Shown in pieces: positions 29,024 to 38,026 of a DNA stretch of 64,000 bases (its first letter is position 1; every line of letters begins with the position of its first letter). Position numbers and translations under genes: made by a program. This DNA is from CAZJYI01 sp964550025 (GTDB taxonomy: Bacteria > Verrucomicrobiota > Kiritimatiellia > UBA8416 > CAYOBW01), in the NCBI GenBank assembly GCA_964550025.1, contig CAZJYI010000026.1:1-64000 (forward strand). The letters run 5' to 3'. The notes under the pieces were generated by a model. That model was not told the DNA's origin and ran no database searches. It saw nothing but the letters and a program-made list of their open reading frames with translations.

Positions 29024-29273
29024 AGAGCCGAGATTCAACGCAAGGCGGAACAGGGGGATGTAGCGAACCAGTATCTCCTTGGCGACATGTACTACCTTGG
29101 TGAAGGCGTTCCGAAAGACGACAAGAAAGCCTTGGTTTGGCTTACTAAGGCGGCAGAACAGGGGCATCCAAAAGCGACGGCAAGACTTGGGATCATGTAC
29201 TACTTTGGCAAAGACGTTCCGCAGGACTACAAGAAAGCCTTCTTCTGGGTCGCTAAGCTGGCAGAACAGGGGT
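29024..29273 (+). pseudogene. Sel1-repeat protein remnant
   Basis: Reads AEQGDVANQYLLGDMYYLGEGVPKDDKKALVWLTKAAEQG..., covering two Sel1 repeats and the start of a third (TPR-like, protein binding). No start codon precedes the first repeat (the only ATG, 29087, lies inside it), and the repeat pattern stops at AEQG near 29273, after which the sequence is unrelated. Both ends are missing. It begins exactly at the end of the REP-like unit. Confidence 0.75.
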
Positions 29274-29363
29274 GTTCCCGCCTCCCAACGACAGTTCTCC
29301 CGAGTAGAGTGCCGTCAAGAAGAACAGAGCCCAAACCACCGGAAGGGTTAAACCGCCTATATC

Positions 29364-29489
29364 ATGCTGATGAGCGGCCCGCCTGGCATAGGAAAATCCA
29401 TGATTGCGACGCGGAACCCGTGTGTCTTGCTGAAAAAGACGCTGGCCGAGCCGCTGGAGACGACCAAGATCCACCGTATCTCAGGGTAG
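29364..29489 (+). pseudogene. ComM/YifB Mg-chelatase-like ATPase fragment
   Basis: 41 codons reading MLMSGPPGIGKSMIATR...LETTKIHRISG, then TAG. This matches the Walker A region of ComM proteins, where GPPGxGKTMLA...RLPG is followed about 20 residues later by EALExTxIHSVAG. The surrounding 450 residues are absent, so this is a relic. It overlaps the open frame continuing from the Sel1 remnant in another phase. Confidence 0.7.
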
Positions 29490-29574
29490 TTTAAGGCACG
29501 GGACGCGCTGGTCGTGACGCGGCCCTTTCTTTCGCCGTATCACTCCCAGCGTCAATCTCCTGTGCAGGGGATCG

Positions 29575-31182
29575 TCAGTCTTCAGGTGCTTCGCGCTGCA
29601 TCAGGAGGTCGATTTCCTGCTGGGTTCTTTCCGGTGGCCAGGGGTTGTCGGGGGATTCGGCTGCGGGTAGGAGATTGTACATGGCGGCCCTGACGGTCAT
29701 GATGCGGCCGGCGGGCGCGCCGCCTCTGCGGCGTGCCGACGGTGTCTGGGCGTTGAAGATGAAATCGACGGCGTCGACGTCGTGGGCCTGGATGATTGCT
29801 TCGAGTCGCGCCAGGTAGCCGTCGAAACAGCAACGTGGCAGATACCGGCTGGGGTCGTGCCACATCGCGTAGAGGTAGGAGCGGAAATCGCGCCACGCCT
29901 CTCGCTTGAAGCCGAGCAATCGCGGCACGCCGGGGTACACGGCGCCGCCAACGGCGGAGATCACCGCAATTGCCTTCGTGGCGAGAGACGAGATTTCCCT
30001 GACGCGCTTGCTCTCGATGCCGACGGTGTTCAACGAATCCACTGTCATCGTCGCGCAACTACGGAACGCCCCGAAGTCCTCTGAGCCCTGTCGCATCAGG
30101 TGAAGAGGCCGTCCAAAACGGTCCCGCATGCGTTGCAGGTCGGCGGCCGGTATGCCGTAGAGAATGACGCTGTACGAGGGACGGTAGTTGTTCTGACCGG
30201 CGGTGATGTGTCCGAAGTAGTCGATGTGACTGCCGTACCCGGGCAGGATGCACTTCCGGTTCGGTTGCATGTAGAAATTCCACATTTCGATGTCCAGGTC
30301 CCGGTTGTCCCGGACGCGCACCCGTCCTGCTGCCAGGTGCCCGGCGATGGCACCCGGATCGTCACCATGCCGGCCGCTCAACGTGATGATGAGCCCGGTG
30401 TCGCCCTGGCTCGGCCGGTAGCCCCGACGCGTGTAGATCCGCTCGCGGAAGGAGCGTGACGCCTGGGATATCTCGTCACGGTACACGCGTCCGAGCAGGA
30501 AGGTCTTGATCCTGACGGACAACTCCGCTGCGCGCAGACCTGCCGGGAACTCCGGGGCGGTGGCCGGCTTTGCCGAGTAGAGATCGGCGAGCACGATGGC
30601 GGTGATGACATACGCACCGTCGCGTTTCAAACAGAGGGCGTCTACATCCCGTCCGACGAATGCGTCGATGCTCGCCTGGTCGAAGGCTGTGCCGAGGACC
30701 TTGACCGGTCGATCGAACACGACGGCGTGCCCCTGCAACATGTAGCCGGCCGGAGTCCTTGCGAGCGTGCCTCGCAGACGCCTGTATCCCGTCAGGACGG
30801 ATGGCGCCTCGCAAGCATGAAAGACAGGGCCCTTGCGCTGTCCGCGGAACGAGAGAAAGAGGATGGGGTAGGCGAGGGGCTTGCCTTTGTCGTCGCAACC
30901 AGTGCGTAGCTTTGCCAGCTCCTGCCGCGTCAGGGACGGCAGCTCCCGGACATAGCGCTCGGGCATGTCCAACGTCAGCATTTCCCCATCGACGCGCTCA
31001 ATCCGGTACCCGCTATCGTCCGCGAGCAGGTGGCCGACAGCAATTTCGTCCGCGGTTGATGTCGGACGGGCACATAGGAGGGCGATGACACAGAGGGCCG
31101 CCATACATACGTCGGCGACTCCACGGTCCGGCGATAGCCGCCTTGCGCCCTGACCGTTCTCCCGGGTGACGCAGGCAATCAT
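29575..31182 (-). CDS. exported protein of unknown function
   Basis: About 535 residues from ATG at 31182. An ATG at 31104, just before the hydrophobic MAALCVIALLCARP, and a TTG at 31218 are alternatives; none has a good ribosome site. After the signal sequence the protein has mixed beta/alpha content, with no motif I recognise. Notable segments are GYGSHIDYFGHITAGQNNYRPSYS (middle) and DVDAVDFIFNAQTPSARRR near the end. Its neighbours are a graveyard region and a divergent zinc-ribbon gene, so context gives no role. Confidence 0.7.
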   Translation of the reverse strand: MIACVTRENGQGARRLSPDRGVADVCMAALCVIALLCARPTSTADEIAVGHLLADDSGYRIERVDGEMLTLDMPERYVRELPSLTRQELAKLRTGCDDKGKPLAYPILFLSFRGQRKGPVFHACEAPSVLTGYRRLRGTLARTPAGYMLQGHAVVFDRPVKVLGTAFDQASIDAFVGRDVDALCLKRDGAYVITAIVLADLYSAKPATAPEFPAGLRAAELSVRIKTFLLGRVYRDEISQASRSFRERIYTRRGYRPSQGDTGLIITLSGRHGDDPGAIAGHLAAGRVRVRDNRDLDIEMWNFYMQPNRKCILPGYGSHIDYFGHITAGQNNYRPSYSVILYGIPAADLQRMRDRFGRPLHLMRQGSEDFGAFRSCATMTVDSLNTVGIESKRVREISSLATKAIAVISAVGGAVYPGVPRLLGFKREAWRDFRSYLYAMWHDPSRYLPRCCFDGYLARLEAIIQAHDVDAVDFIFNAQTPSARRRGGAPAGRIMTVRAAMYNLLPAAESPDNPWPPERTQQEIDLLMQREAPED

Positions 31183-31340
31183 GCCGACAGTATCGTTCAC
31201 GCTGGTGAGTCGCTGCAAGACTTATTGGTTGGGTGATGCCGGGATCGTCGCTTGGACTTGCATGTCAACCGCCGTTGCTGTAGCTATCGGGAGCGACATC
31301 CGGATGGAACGGAAAGGGTCCCATTCGCAGGTGAAGATGG

Positions 31341-31922
31341 ATGAAATGCCCCCGATGCAAGCTCTTGTGCCCGGATGGCACTTTGTATTGTGACTGCGGG
31401 AACCGGCTGTCACCCGGCGTGCCTCCCTCGTTGAATCTGAGACCGGTTCCCGCGTCCTGGGCGGCTCGCTTTCTCCGTCGCTTCCTCTGGTTGGAGACGA
31501 TGTTGAGCGTGATGCCTTGTGCCGGGTATGCCGCTCTGTTTGCCTTTCTTCGTTGGTTCGAAGCTCTCGGGCCATTGTCGGAATCACTGGAGGCGGTTAT
31601 CGAGCCGCTTCTTGCTGTCTGCTCAGGTCTGATGCATCTCCTTGGCGTCTTCTACTTCCTCTTGCCCGGGATGCTACTGGGACCGGGGCTGGTTAAGGGC
31701 GGCGGCTTCATGACGTGCTACCCTACGGGCCTTGTTGGACTGGCTGCTGTTTTCTGTTTCTACACCGCCATCAGCCTGTTCGGCGCCGCCGTGCTGACGC
31801 AGATTCGAGATCCACGGGTCGCGCGCCCGACCTCGTCAACCGTCTTCTGCCGGAAGAGCCTGGCTGCGGCGCGGCGGTTGTCCCGTGCCCGTAGCGCCCC
31901 GCTCCCGCGGGGCGACCAGTAG
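31341..31922 (+). CDS. zinc-ribbon membrane protein
   Basis: 193 residues: N-terminal CPRCKLLCPDGTLYCDCG (two CxxC-like pairs, zinc ribbon), a short proline-rich linker, then three to four hydrophobic helices (about 48-70, 86-115 and 130-150). AGGTGA lies nine bases before the ATG. The last ~15 codons, including the TAG stop, lie within a GTAGCG-type repeat, so the original C-terminus has probably been replaced. Function unknown. Confidence 0.65.
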   Translation: MKCPRCKLLCPDGTLYCDCGNRLSPGVPPSLNLRPVPASWAARFLRRFLWLETMLSVMPCAGYAALFAFLRWFEALGPLSESLEAVIEPLLAVCSGLMHLLGVFYFLLPGMLLGPGLVKGGGFMTCYPTGLVGLAAVFCFYTAISLFGAAVLTQIRDPRVARPTSSTVFCRKSLAAARRLSRARSAPLPRGDQ

Positions 31923-32050
31923 CGCGGAAATCCGTTCCGCGCCGGAGCATGGGGGAGAGGATGCGAGCCGAGAGGGGAAGACCTTCGGACCTGTTGCTCG
32001 CGGCATGCCCTCTTCTCACGCTCATGCGCGGAACAGATTGCCGCGCTACT
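31919..32050. repeat. GTAGCGCGG inverted-repeat element, copy 2, with neighbouring hairpins
   Basis: Left end GTAGCGCGGAAATCCGTTCC at 31919, right end the inverse at about 32028-32050 (21 of 23 bases). The left half matches 25288-25330. On either side are related hairpins: GCCCCGCTCCCGCGGGGC (about 31896-31913) and CCGGCTGAAAGCCGG followed by CGCTAC (about 32159-32178). The region 31923-32218 holds no gene. Confidence 0.75.
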
Positions 32051-32218
32051 TCCCCGCCGAACGACCTACCACTCATCTCCCCGGTCGGCAATGAGCTGTC
32101 TACCGTTCCCCCCGACGTTTCACGGCACCCGCAGTACCCATTTCAGCGCAAACGTCACCGGCTGAAAGCCGGCGCTACGACGGGCACACCTTTCTCCTCC
32201 AGGCACGCGTTGACCCGG

Positions 32219-33904
32219 TCATCGCGTCAGCAGCCAGAAACCGAAGATCATCGCGCCGACCGCCGCCCAGGAGGCGAGAAAGCCGATTGCGGCCGTCTTG
32301 CCGGGCTTCAGCACTTCCAGGCCGCCCGCTTTCAGTACCAGGTGCTTCTCGGGAATGGTCACGCCCGACGGGATGGTGCAGGGCTCGTCGGGCGCACCCT
32401 CGTTGGTATCCACCGGCGTGCGTACCAGTGCGTAAAAGCGTTCGAGCTTCGCTTCGTCCCGCGGCCTGGTGAGGAGACTCACGATGATGCCGGCCGCGAA
32501 GCCGGACACCAGGTAGAAGATCATCTGCCAGTGAAGCATCATGGCGCTGCCATCGGACTTGACAAGCGACGGGAAACGTTCGCCCAGGAAAGCGACAAAG
32601 CCGGGGCGTCCGGTGAGTATCAGCACGGAGAACGCGGCGAGCGTTGATGCCCATGCTCCCGCCGCGGTCATGCGCCGCCAGAACAGTCCCAGCCAGAAGG
32701 CGATGCCCAGCATGGGCGCGATCTTCCAGAAGATCTCGATGCCTTCCACCACGTTCTCGATCAGGTAGGCCGACGCCAGCCCGCCCGCCACGATGCACAG
32801 CGCCACGGCACGCCCGACCCAGAGGTAGTGCCCGGCGCTCCTACCGGGGCGCAGCGGTTTGTACAGGTTCTCGGTGAACAATGCCGAAGAGGCAATCATG
32901 AAGGAGTCGCACGAGCTCATGACCGAGGCCAGCAGCGAGGCGATGAAGACCCCCAGCAGCCCCGGCATGATCCGCGGGAAGAACTCTCGGGCCATGATGC
33001 CGTAGACGTGGTCCGGTTCGACCTCCCTTCCGGCCAGGTAGCCCACGGCTGCAATGCCGGTGACGCACCAGGCCATGGTGCAGATCCGCTTGATGAAGCT
33101 GCCGACCGTGAACCCGAAGCGGCCGTCCGACTCGGTGCGGCCTGCCGCGCAGTTGCCCATGGTGTGCGGCTGCGTGACGATGCCGACCAAGGCGTTGACG
33201 GCTATGATGGCGATGTAGAATACCGTGATGCCCCCCGGCGCGGTGAGCGAGAACATGTGCGCGTCCGTGATGGTCTCACGAAGGCCCGCGAAGCCGCCCA
33301 CGGCTTTCATGACGAACGGCACGAGGGCGAAGGAGAAGACCACGGTCAGGATGCCCTGGACAAAGTCCGTGACGATGGCGGCCGACAGGCCGCCGGCCAC
33401 GCCATAGGCCACGAAGAGTGCGGTCATGATGAGGATGATGACCTGCGGTGACACCTCACCCCCAAGACAGGAAGAGATCACGGCGCCGGAGCCCTTGAGC
33501 ATCACCCCGATGTTGAACATCAGGTTGAACGTCCCGACCACCGCGAACAACATGCCGACGCTCTTTCCGTAGCGAAGCACGAAGACGTCGGACACGGTGA
33601 TGGCGCGGAAGCGGCGCATTAGCGGCGCAATCAGCCAGTAGAACGGCGTGCAGAACAACCAGAGCCACTGGTACCAGATCCCGGACAGACCGGTCGTGAA
33701 CGTTTTGGCCGCCACCCCTACCGCCTGGTCCGAGTGCGTGCCCGTACCGAAGGCGTGCGTCATCATCATCGTCTTGCCGAACGTCCGCGGCATGAAGAAG
33801 TCGCCCATGTTCTTCACCATCCGCGCCGCCCATGCGCCGATGAGCGTGATGCCGACGAAGTAGACGGCCAGAACGACGATGTCGGCAGCGTGTAATCCCA
33901 GCAT
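32219..33904 (-). CDS. sodium/solute symporter (SSF family)
   Basis: 561 residues with about 13-14 membrane helices. The N-terminal AADIVVLAVYFVGITLIGAW and the SDFF-like GDFFMPRTFGK segment, plus GVAGGLSAAIVTDFVQGIL and MSSCDSFMIASSALFTENLY, are SSF (SLC5) hallmarks. It probably brings a sugar, sialic-acid-like or other organic solute into the cytoplasm with sodium. AAAGGAG precedes the ATG by ten bases. It lies just downstream of the fused glycosidase gene in the same direction, which fits uptake of the released sugar (inference). Confidence 0.92.
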   Translation of the reverse strand: MLGLHAADIVVLAVYFVGITLIGAWAARMVKNMGDFFMPRTFGKTMMMTHAFGTGTHSDQAVGVAAKTFTTGLSGIWYQWLWLFCTPFYWLIAPLMRRFRAITVSDVFVLRYGKSVGMLFAVVGTFNLMFNIGVMLKGSGAVISSCLGGEVSPQVIILIMTALFVAYGVAGGLSAAIVTDFVQGILTVVFSFALVPFVMKAVGGFAGLRETITDAHMFSLTAPGGITVFYIAIIAVNALVGIVTQPHTMGNCAAGRTESDGRFGFTVGSFIKRICTMAWCVTGIAAVGYLAGREVEPDHVYGIMAREFFPRIMPGLLGVFIASLLASVMSSCDSFMIASSALFTENLYKPLRPGRSAGHYLWVGRAVALCIVAGGLASAYLIENVVEGIEIFWKIAPMLGIAFWLGLFWRRMTAAGAWASTLAAFSVLILTGRPGFVAFLGERFPSLVKSDGSAMMLHWQMIFYLVSGFAAGIIVSLLTRPRDEAKLERFYALVRTPVDTNEGAPDEPCTIPSGVTIPEKHLVLKAGGLEVLKPGKTAAIGFLASWAAVGAMIFGFWLLTR

Positions 33905-33961
33905 GCGCCGTTTGCTCCTTTGCCTATCGCCTCACAATGTGATTGTTGCTCATACCGCCGA

Positions 33962-36900
33962 TCACTCCTCAACTGGAAACCCCAGATCCCGACCCTCGTG
34001 AACGGCGAGACCGATCATCTCCCCACGGCTGCGCCCGTTGTACCAGAGCAGCCACCTGTCATTTGGTTCGTCGCAGACAGCAAACGGCTTGTAGCACGAC
34101 TCTGCGTCCCATGCACCCTCGGTCGGGCCGATGATGGGGTTGCCCGGGTGGCGCTCCCATTCCGTGATCCCGTTTTGCGACCGCGCCAGGCCAATTCGGG
34201 CGAGGGTTTTGTGCTCGAAGCCGATGTAGAACATGTAGTGCCAGTTGCCGCGTCGGAGGACCTGGCAGGCCGTGACCTTGCTCCGTTCCCATTTCGTTTC
34301 AGGATCCGCCTTGAAGACCGGATTGGCGACGTGCCTGTCCCAGGTCACGCCGTCTCGGCTGGTCGCGTATCCGATGGCGTCGGGCTCATAGTCCTCTCCA
34401 CCGGAGTACCACATCCGGAAGAGATTCTCCCCGTCGTCCCACTCGACGTGCGGACACATGAGCGACGGCTCTTCCCACTCGCACTCGGCGACCAAAACGG
34501 GCTCGGACCGACGTTTGAAGTTGATGCCGTCGGTACTCGTTGCATATCCGATCTTCGACCTCCTCTTTGCCTGGCCCGTATACCACAAGTGGTACACTCC
34601 GTCCTTGTACAGAACCCCCGGACGGTTGACCTTGTCCTCCCAGCCGGTGTCCGCCGGTCCCAATACGATCTCGGGTTCGCTCCAGACTACGCCGTCCCTG
34701 CCTCTGGAAAGCGCAATCGATTTCCTCGGGCGCCACGAACAGTACATCCGGTATTCGCCCTCCGCGCGCAGGACGGAGACATCGAAAATGGTCCCGTACT
34801 CCTTGCCGCCAAGCACGGGGTTCGCGGGGTGTTTGACCCATCCGCCTTTGCCCTTGGTACCACGGCGGGCGGGGGCCGCACCGCGCGTCGCGAGTCGTGT
34901 GTCGCGAGTCGGGGATGGCGAGGGTAGCGAAGCCGTTAACCGAGAGAGCGTCTCGCTCGCGGCGATCCCCTTTCCGTCGGCCAGAATGCGCAGGCCTTTG
35001 CCCTTGCCGTACTGCTCCCCGGTCTTATCCCAGAGAATCGTCAGGCTGTGACCATGGTACGGCACGCCGTCCAGGCAGAACCAGTCCCATGTGCCCTCGG
35101 GCACTAACGGGTTCACCTCAACCGTGTCGTCCGCCCGCGGCCGCAGCCCGATGAGCCCGGTGATAATCAGGTCGCAGTACGTCGAGTGGTTGTAGTCCTT
35201 GCCGCGTTCCACGCCGCCCTTCCCCCGGTCCCATGTCCCGTTCTTCCACGCCTTGAGCCGCGTCCTCGCGATCCAGTCGCCCGTGTACGGGTTCAGGTTC
35301 TCATCAATCCATGGGACAACCATCCCGTCATCGCGCTTCAGACGGTGCGACTTGGTGTAGACCTTCAGCGTCTCGAAGTAGTCCCGTTCGGACACGGTGT
35401 CCTGTGGGTAGTCGTTCAGGACGTTCGCCAATGCTGTGAGTGTGACTGACGTAGCGAAGGGCCAGCTCGGGCCGTTCCACTGGCATTCGTGCCCCTTGTA
35501 GGAAACGGCAAACCTGGGATGCCTCTGCTCGGCGACGGTCGGCCCGTAAGGGGCAAAAAACCCCTTCGGGTCCATCAGCTGTTTCCACGCGACTTCATAG
35601 CCCCGCTCCCGAGGCGGCAGGTTGAAGTACCACGGTGTGTACCCGTGCAGCTCGCGCACATCGACCTTCTCGGCATCATCGCCGCGAGGCAACACTTTGA
35701 AGAACCCGGCGTCATCGTCCCAGAGCTTCTCCAGGACAAGCCGCCTGATCCGCTCCGCCTTCTCGCGATAGGCATTGGCGATTGCCGGTTTGCCGGCCAT
35801 GTCGGCAATGGCCGCTATGGCCAGCGAGTCGCCGTACATATAGGAGTTGATCGTGGCCCGTTTGCCCTGGCCGCGGTGGCCGCCTCCGCCAATGGAGACT
35901 TCCATCCCGTCGCGGTCGTCGATCTGCCAGAAGAGCCCGTCAGGCTCGAGCCGCGACTTCTCCCACTCCTGGTAGTTGCGGACCAGGTCGTCCAACAGAC
36001 CGGTTGCGAAGGCCTCGTTGCGGTCGACCAGGTAGCGACAGTGCATTGCGTCGGCCGCCCAGAAACTGTAGCGGCGAGGGGAGCCGCCTTTGCGGAACCA
36101 GAACACCGCGTAGTCGTCCAGGTACCTCGCGTCGCGAATCCACCTCCCCTCGCGGAAGTGGTGGCCGGCCGGACAGCTGATCGTGTTGTGTTTGCCGCTC
36201 CAGTTGACCTTCGGGAGGAACTCGGTGACCACGAACCCGTCGGCCGTTTCCTTGATGTGCTTTCGGAAGGTCCACCAGCGAAAATGGTAGATTTCCTCGA
36301 TGTCCTTGTCCGGACACTCGAAGAGAGGCACGTTGCGCGCCATCCAGTCTGCGGCGTCCTCGTTGGATATGGCCTGGCCGAAATGCGTATGGTCGTGACG
36401 GTTGAAGTTCCCGACGTATCTGCGGAGGGCGTCGGTCTTCAGCACGCAGGGAGTCCCCGCCCCTTGCGGGCGGGAAGTCTCAGGTTTGCGGGCTACCTCC
36501 GTGCGGGGCTCAATCCGCGAGCCCTTCTTGAGCACAGTTCGTGCGAAGCGCCCCTCGTGCTCGTTCCGGGCTCCGCCTGGGGTGGTACTCTGGGTTCGTG
36601 GTACACGACTCCGAAGCTTCCCGCCCGCAAGGGGCGGGGATTCTCCCTCAATCCGGTAGAGATGCGTGGCGGTGCGCAGGAAGAGGGCATCACCGGCAAC
36701 AGCGGGCGTGGCTTGGAGGATCGTCCCGTCGAGCGAATTGGTCGCGAGCGGCTTGAACGCACGTCCTGCCTCAATTACGGTGGTTTCGGCATTCCTGTTG
36801 AAGAGGTAGATGCGATCGGCGGCGTGGATTGGGGAAGCCAGGTACTTGCCGCCAAGCCGTTCTCTCCACACGATGTTGCCGTTCTTCGCTTCAACGCAGG

Positions 36901-37915
36901 AGACGGTCCCATTGTTGCTGACCATGTAGAGCAGGTCGCCGACCACCAGGAATGACGGCGTCGCCGGCACGTCCTTGTTCTTCCGGGTGATTTTCCAGGA
37001 GACATGCGTGTCTGTCACGTCCCCCCTGCCGTCGGGGCGCAACGCCCATAGCTCCGGGTAGTCGTAGTCGGTGACGACATATACCAACCCCTGGCCGCAC
37101 AGCGGCCGGGCGACCATCGACCAGCCGGTGTGGCGCGCCTTCCAGAGCTCCTCGCCCGTCTTGGGATTGTAGGCAATCACAGCCTGGGACCCGGGACTCA
37201 CGAGCTGGAGTCGACCGTCACACCGGAAGACGCTCGGCGTGCAAAACGCTTTGCGACGTGTACTGCTCAGGCGGCCGTAGTCCACGGACCGCCTGGTTTT
37301 CCAGGCGGTCTTGCCTGTCGCCTTGTCCAGCGCGATAACATACTGAACATCCATTCCGTCGACGTTGAAGATCAGCAGGTTGCTGAAGAGGATCGGCGAG
37401 GACCCGGGCCCCATCTGGTGGTCGCACGTGAGATCCCGCCTCTCCCAGAGGATCTCCCCGCTGCCGGTATCGAGGCACGCCGTTCCGTTGGATCCGTAAT
37501 GGACATAGATCTTCCCATCCTCTACGGCCGGCGTCGGCGAGGCGTGGCTGTTGAGCGGGTTGATGCGCTCCGGTTTCGCGACGTCGAAGACTTTGACATC
37601 GTGAAGTGTCTTGCCGGTCTTCGCGTCAACGCACACCGCGAACAGCTTCTTGCCGTCCTTTGTCGCGGTTGTCATCCATACCTGCTTCCCCCAGACAACC
37701 GGGGAGGACCAGCCGGTGTCGTGCACGGGGACCTTCCATGTGACATTGTTCGTCTCACTCCAGCGCAGAGGGAGGGCTTTCGACTCGGCATGCCCGTTGC
37801 CGTTCGGTCCCCGGAACTCGGGCCAGTTCCCGGCACTACCCCGCTCCCTGGGGACTTGTACAACGGACACGGCGTGCGCTGCCAGGCACACGATGGCACA
37901 GCTTGTCGCAGTCAA
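33962..37915 (-). CDS. PQQ propeller / MGH1-like glycosidase / GH43-like propeller fusion (1,317 aa)
   Basis: TTG start at 37915 after GAGGTGG, with a probable signal peptide. Residues 1-423 are a PQQ-type beta-propeller (WPEFRGPNGNG, repeated GKTLHDVKVF/GEILWERR/GEELWKAR) ending DALFLRTATHLYRIEG, where such proteins normally stop. Residues 424-488 are encoded by a dispersed hairpin repeat. About 489-1000 is an MGH1-like (GH63-related) alpha/alpha-toroid glycosidase (FECPDKDIEEIYHFRWWTFRK, QWNGPSWPFATS). About 997-1018 is another repeat (TRDTRLATRG). The rest is a five-blade GH43/GH32-like propeller (FDVSVLRAEGEYRMYCSW, RPGVLYKDGVYHLWYTG). Insertion of the first repeat, with loss of a stop codon and start, probably fused two genes. 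Confidence 0.82.
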   Translation of the reverse strand: MTATSCAIVCLAAHAVSVVQVPRERGSAGNWPEFRGPNGNGHAESKALPLRWSETNNVTWKVPVHDTGWSSPVVWGKQVWMTTATKDGKKLFAVCVDAKTGKTLHDVKVFDVAKPERINPLNSHASPTPAVEDGKIYVHYGSNGTACLDTGSGEILWERRDLTCDHQMGPGSSPILFSNLLIFNVDGMDVQYVIALDKATGKTAWKTRRSVDYGRLSSTRRKAFCTPSVFRCDGRLQLVSPGSQAVIAYNPKTGEELWKARHTGWSMVARPLCGQGLVYVVTDYDYPELWALRPDGRGDVTDTHVSWKITRKNKDVPATPSFLVVGDLLYMVSNNGTVSCVEAKNGNIVWRERLGGKYLASPIHAADRIYLFNRNAETTVIEAGRAFKPLATNSLDGTILQATPAVAGDALFLRTATHLYRIEGESPPLAGGKLRSRVPRTQSTTPGGARNEHEGRFARTVLKKGSRIEPRTEVARKPETSRPQGAGTPCVLKTDALRRYVGNFNRHDHTHFGQAISNEDAADWMARNVPLFECPDKDIEEIYHFRWWTFRKHIKETADGFVVTEFLPKVNWSGKHNTISCPAGHHFREGRWIRDARYLDDYAVFWFRKGGSPRRYSFWAADAMHCRYLVDRNEAFATGLLDDLVRNYQEWEKSRLEPDGLFWQIDDRDGMEVSIGGGGHRGQGKRATINSYMYGDSLAIAAIADMAGKPAIANAYREKAERIRRLVLEKLWDDDAGFFKVLPRGDDAEKVDVRELHGYTPWYFNLPPRERGYEVAWKQLMDPKGFFAPYGPTVAEQRHPRFAVSYKGHECQWNGPSWPFATSVTLTALANVLNDYPQDTVSERDYFETLKVYTKSHRLKRDDGMVVPWIDENLNPYTGDWIARTRLKAWKNGTWDRGKGGVERGKDYNHSTYCDLIITGLIGLRPRADDTVEVNPLVPEGTWDWFCLDGVPYHGHSLTILWDKTGEQYGKGKGLRILADGKGIAASETLSRLTASLPSPSPTRDTRLATRGAAPARRGTKGKGGWVKHPANPVLGGKEYGTIFDVSVLRAEGEYRMYCSWRPRKSIALSRGRDGVVWSEPEIVLGPADTGWEDKVNRPGVLYKDGVYHLWYTGQAKRRSKIGYATSTDGINFKRRSEPVLVAECEWEEPSLMCPHVEWDDGENLFRMWYSGGEDYEPDAIGYATSRDGVTWDRHVANPVFKADPETKWERSKVTACQVLRRGNWHYMFYIGFEHKTLARIGLARSQNGITEWERHPGNPIIGPTEGAWDAESCYKPFAVCDEPNDRWLLWYNGRSRGEMIGLAVHEGRDLGFPVEE
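34883..34914. repeat. GTCGCGAGT low-complexity repeat inside the fusion gene
   Basis: Repeats CGCGAGTCGTGTGTCGCGAG and encodes DTRLATRG-type residues between the glycosidase and GH43-like parts. It is the same word as the 23265-23331 block upstream of moxR. Confidence 0.7.
36451..36645. repeat. dispersed ~200-bp element with hairpin ends, copy B, within coding sequence
   Basis: Ends carry CCCCGCCCCTTGCGGGCGGG and its inverse, with GAAGCTTC-type shoulders, as in the copy at 1813-2013. Length 195 bases is 65 codons with no stop in the reading frame, so it is read as a linker of the PQQ/glycosidase fusion. Confidence 0.8.
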
Positions 37916-38026
37916 GTTTCCACCTCACTTCCCGTCTTCTCCCCCTGGGGCGGGGAGGCGCATTGTCTGTCTGCTCCAGTATCCGATGCGTCGGGACTAT
38001 TGGTCGCCTGAATCGGACCGCCGCGC

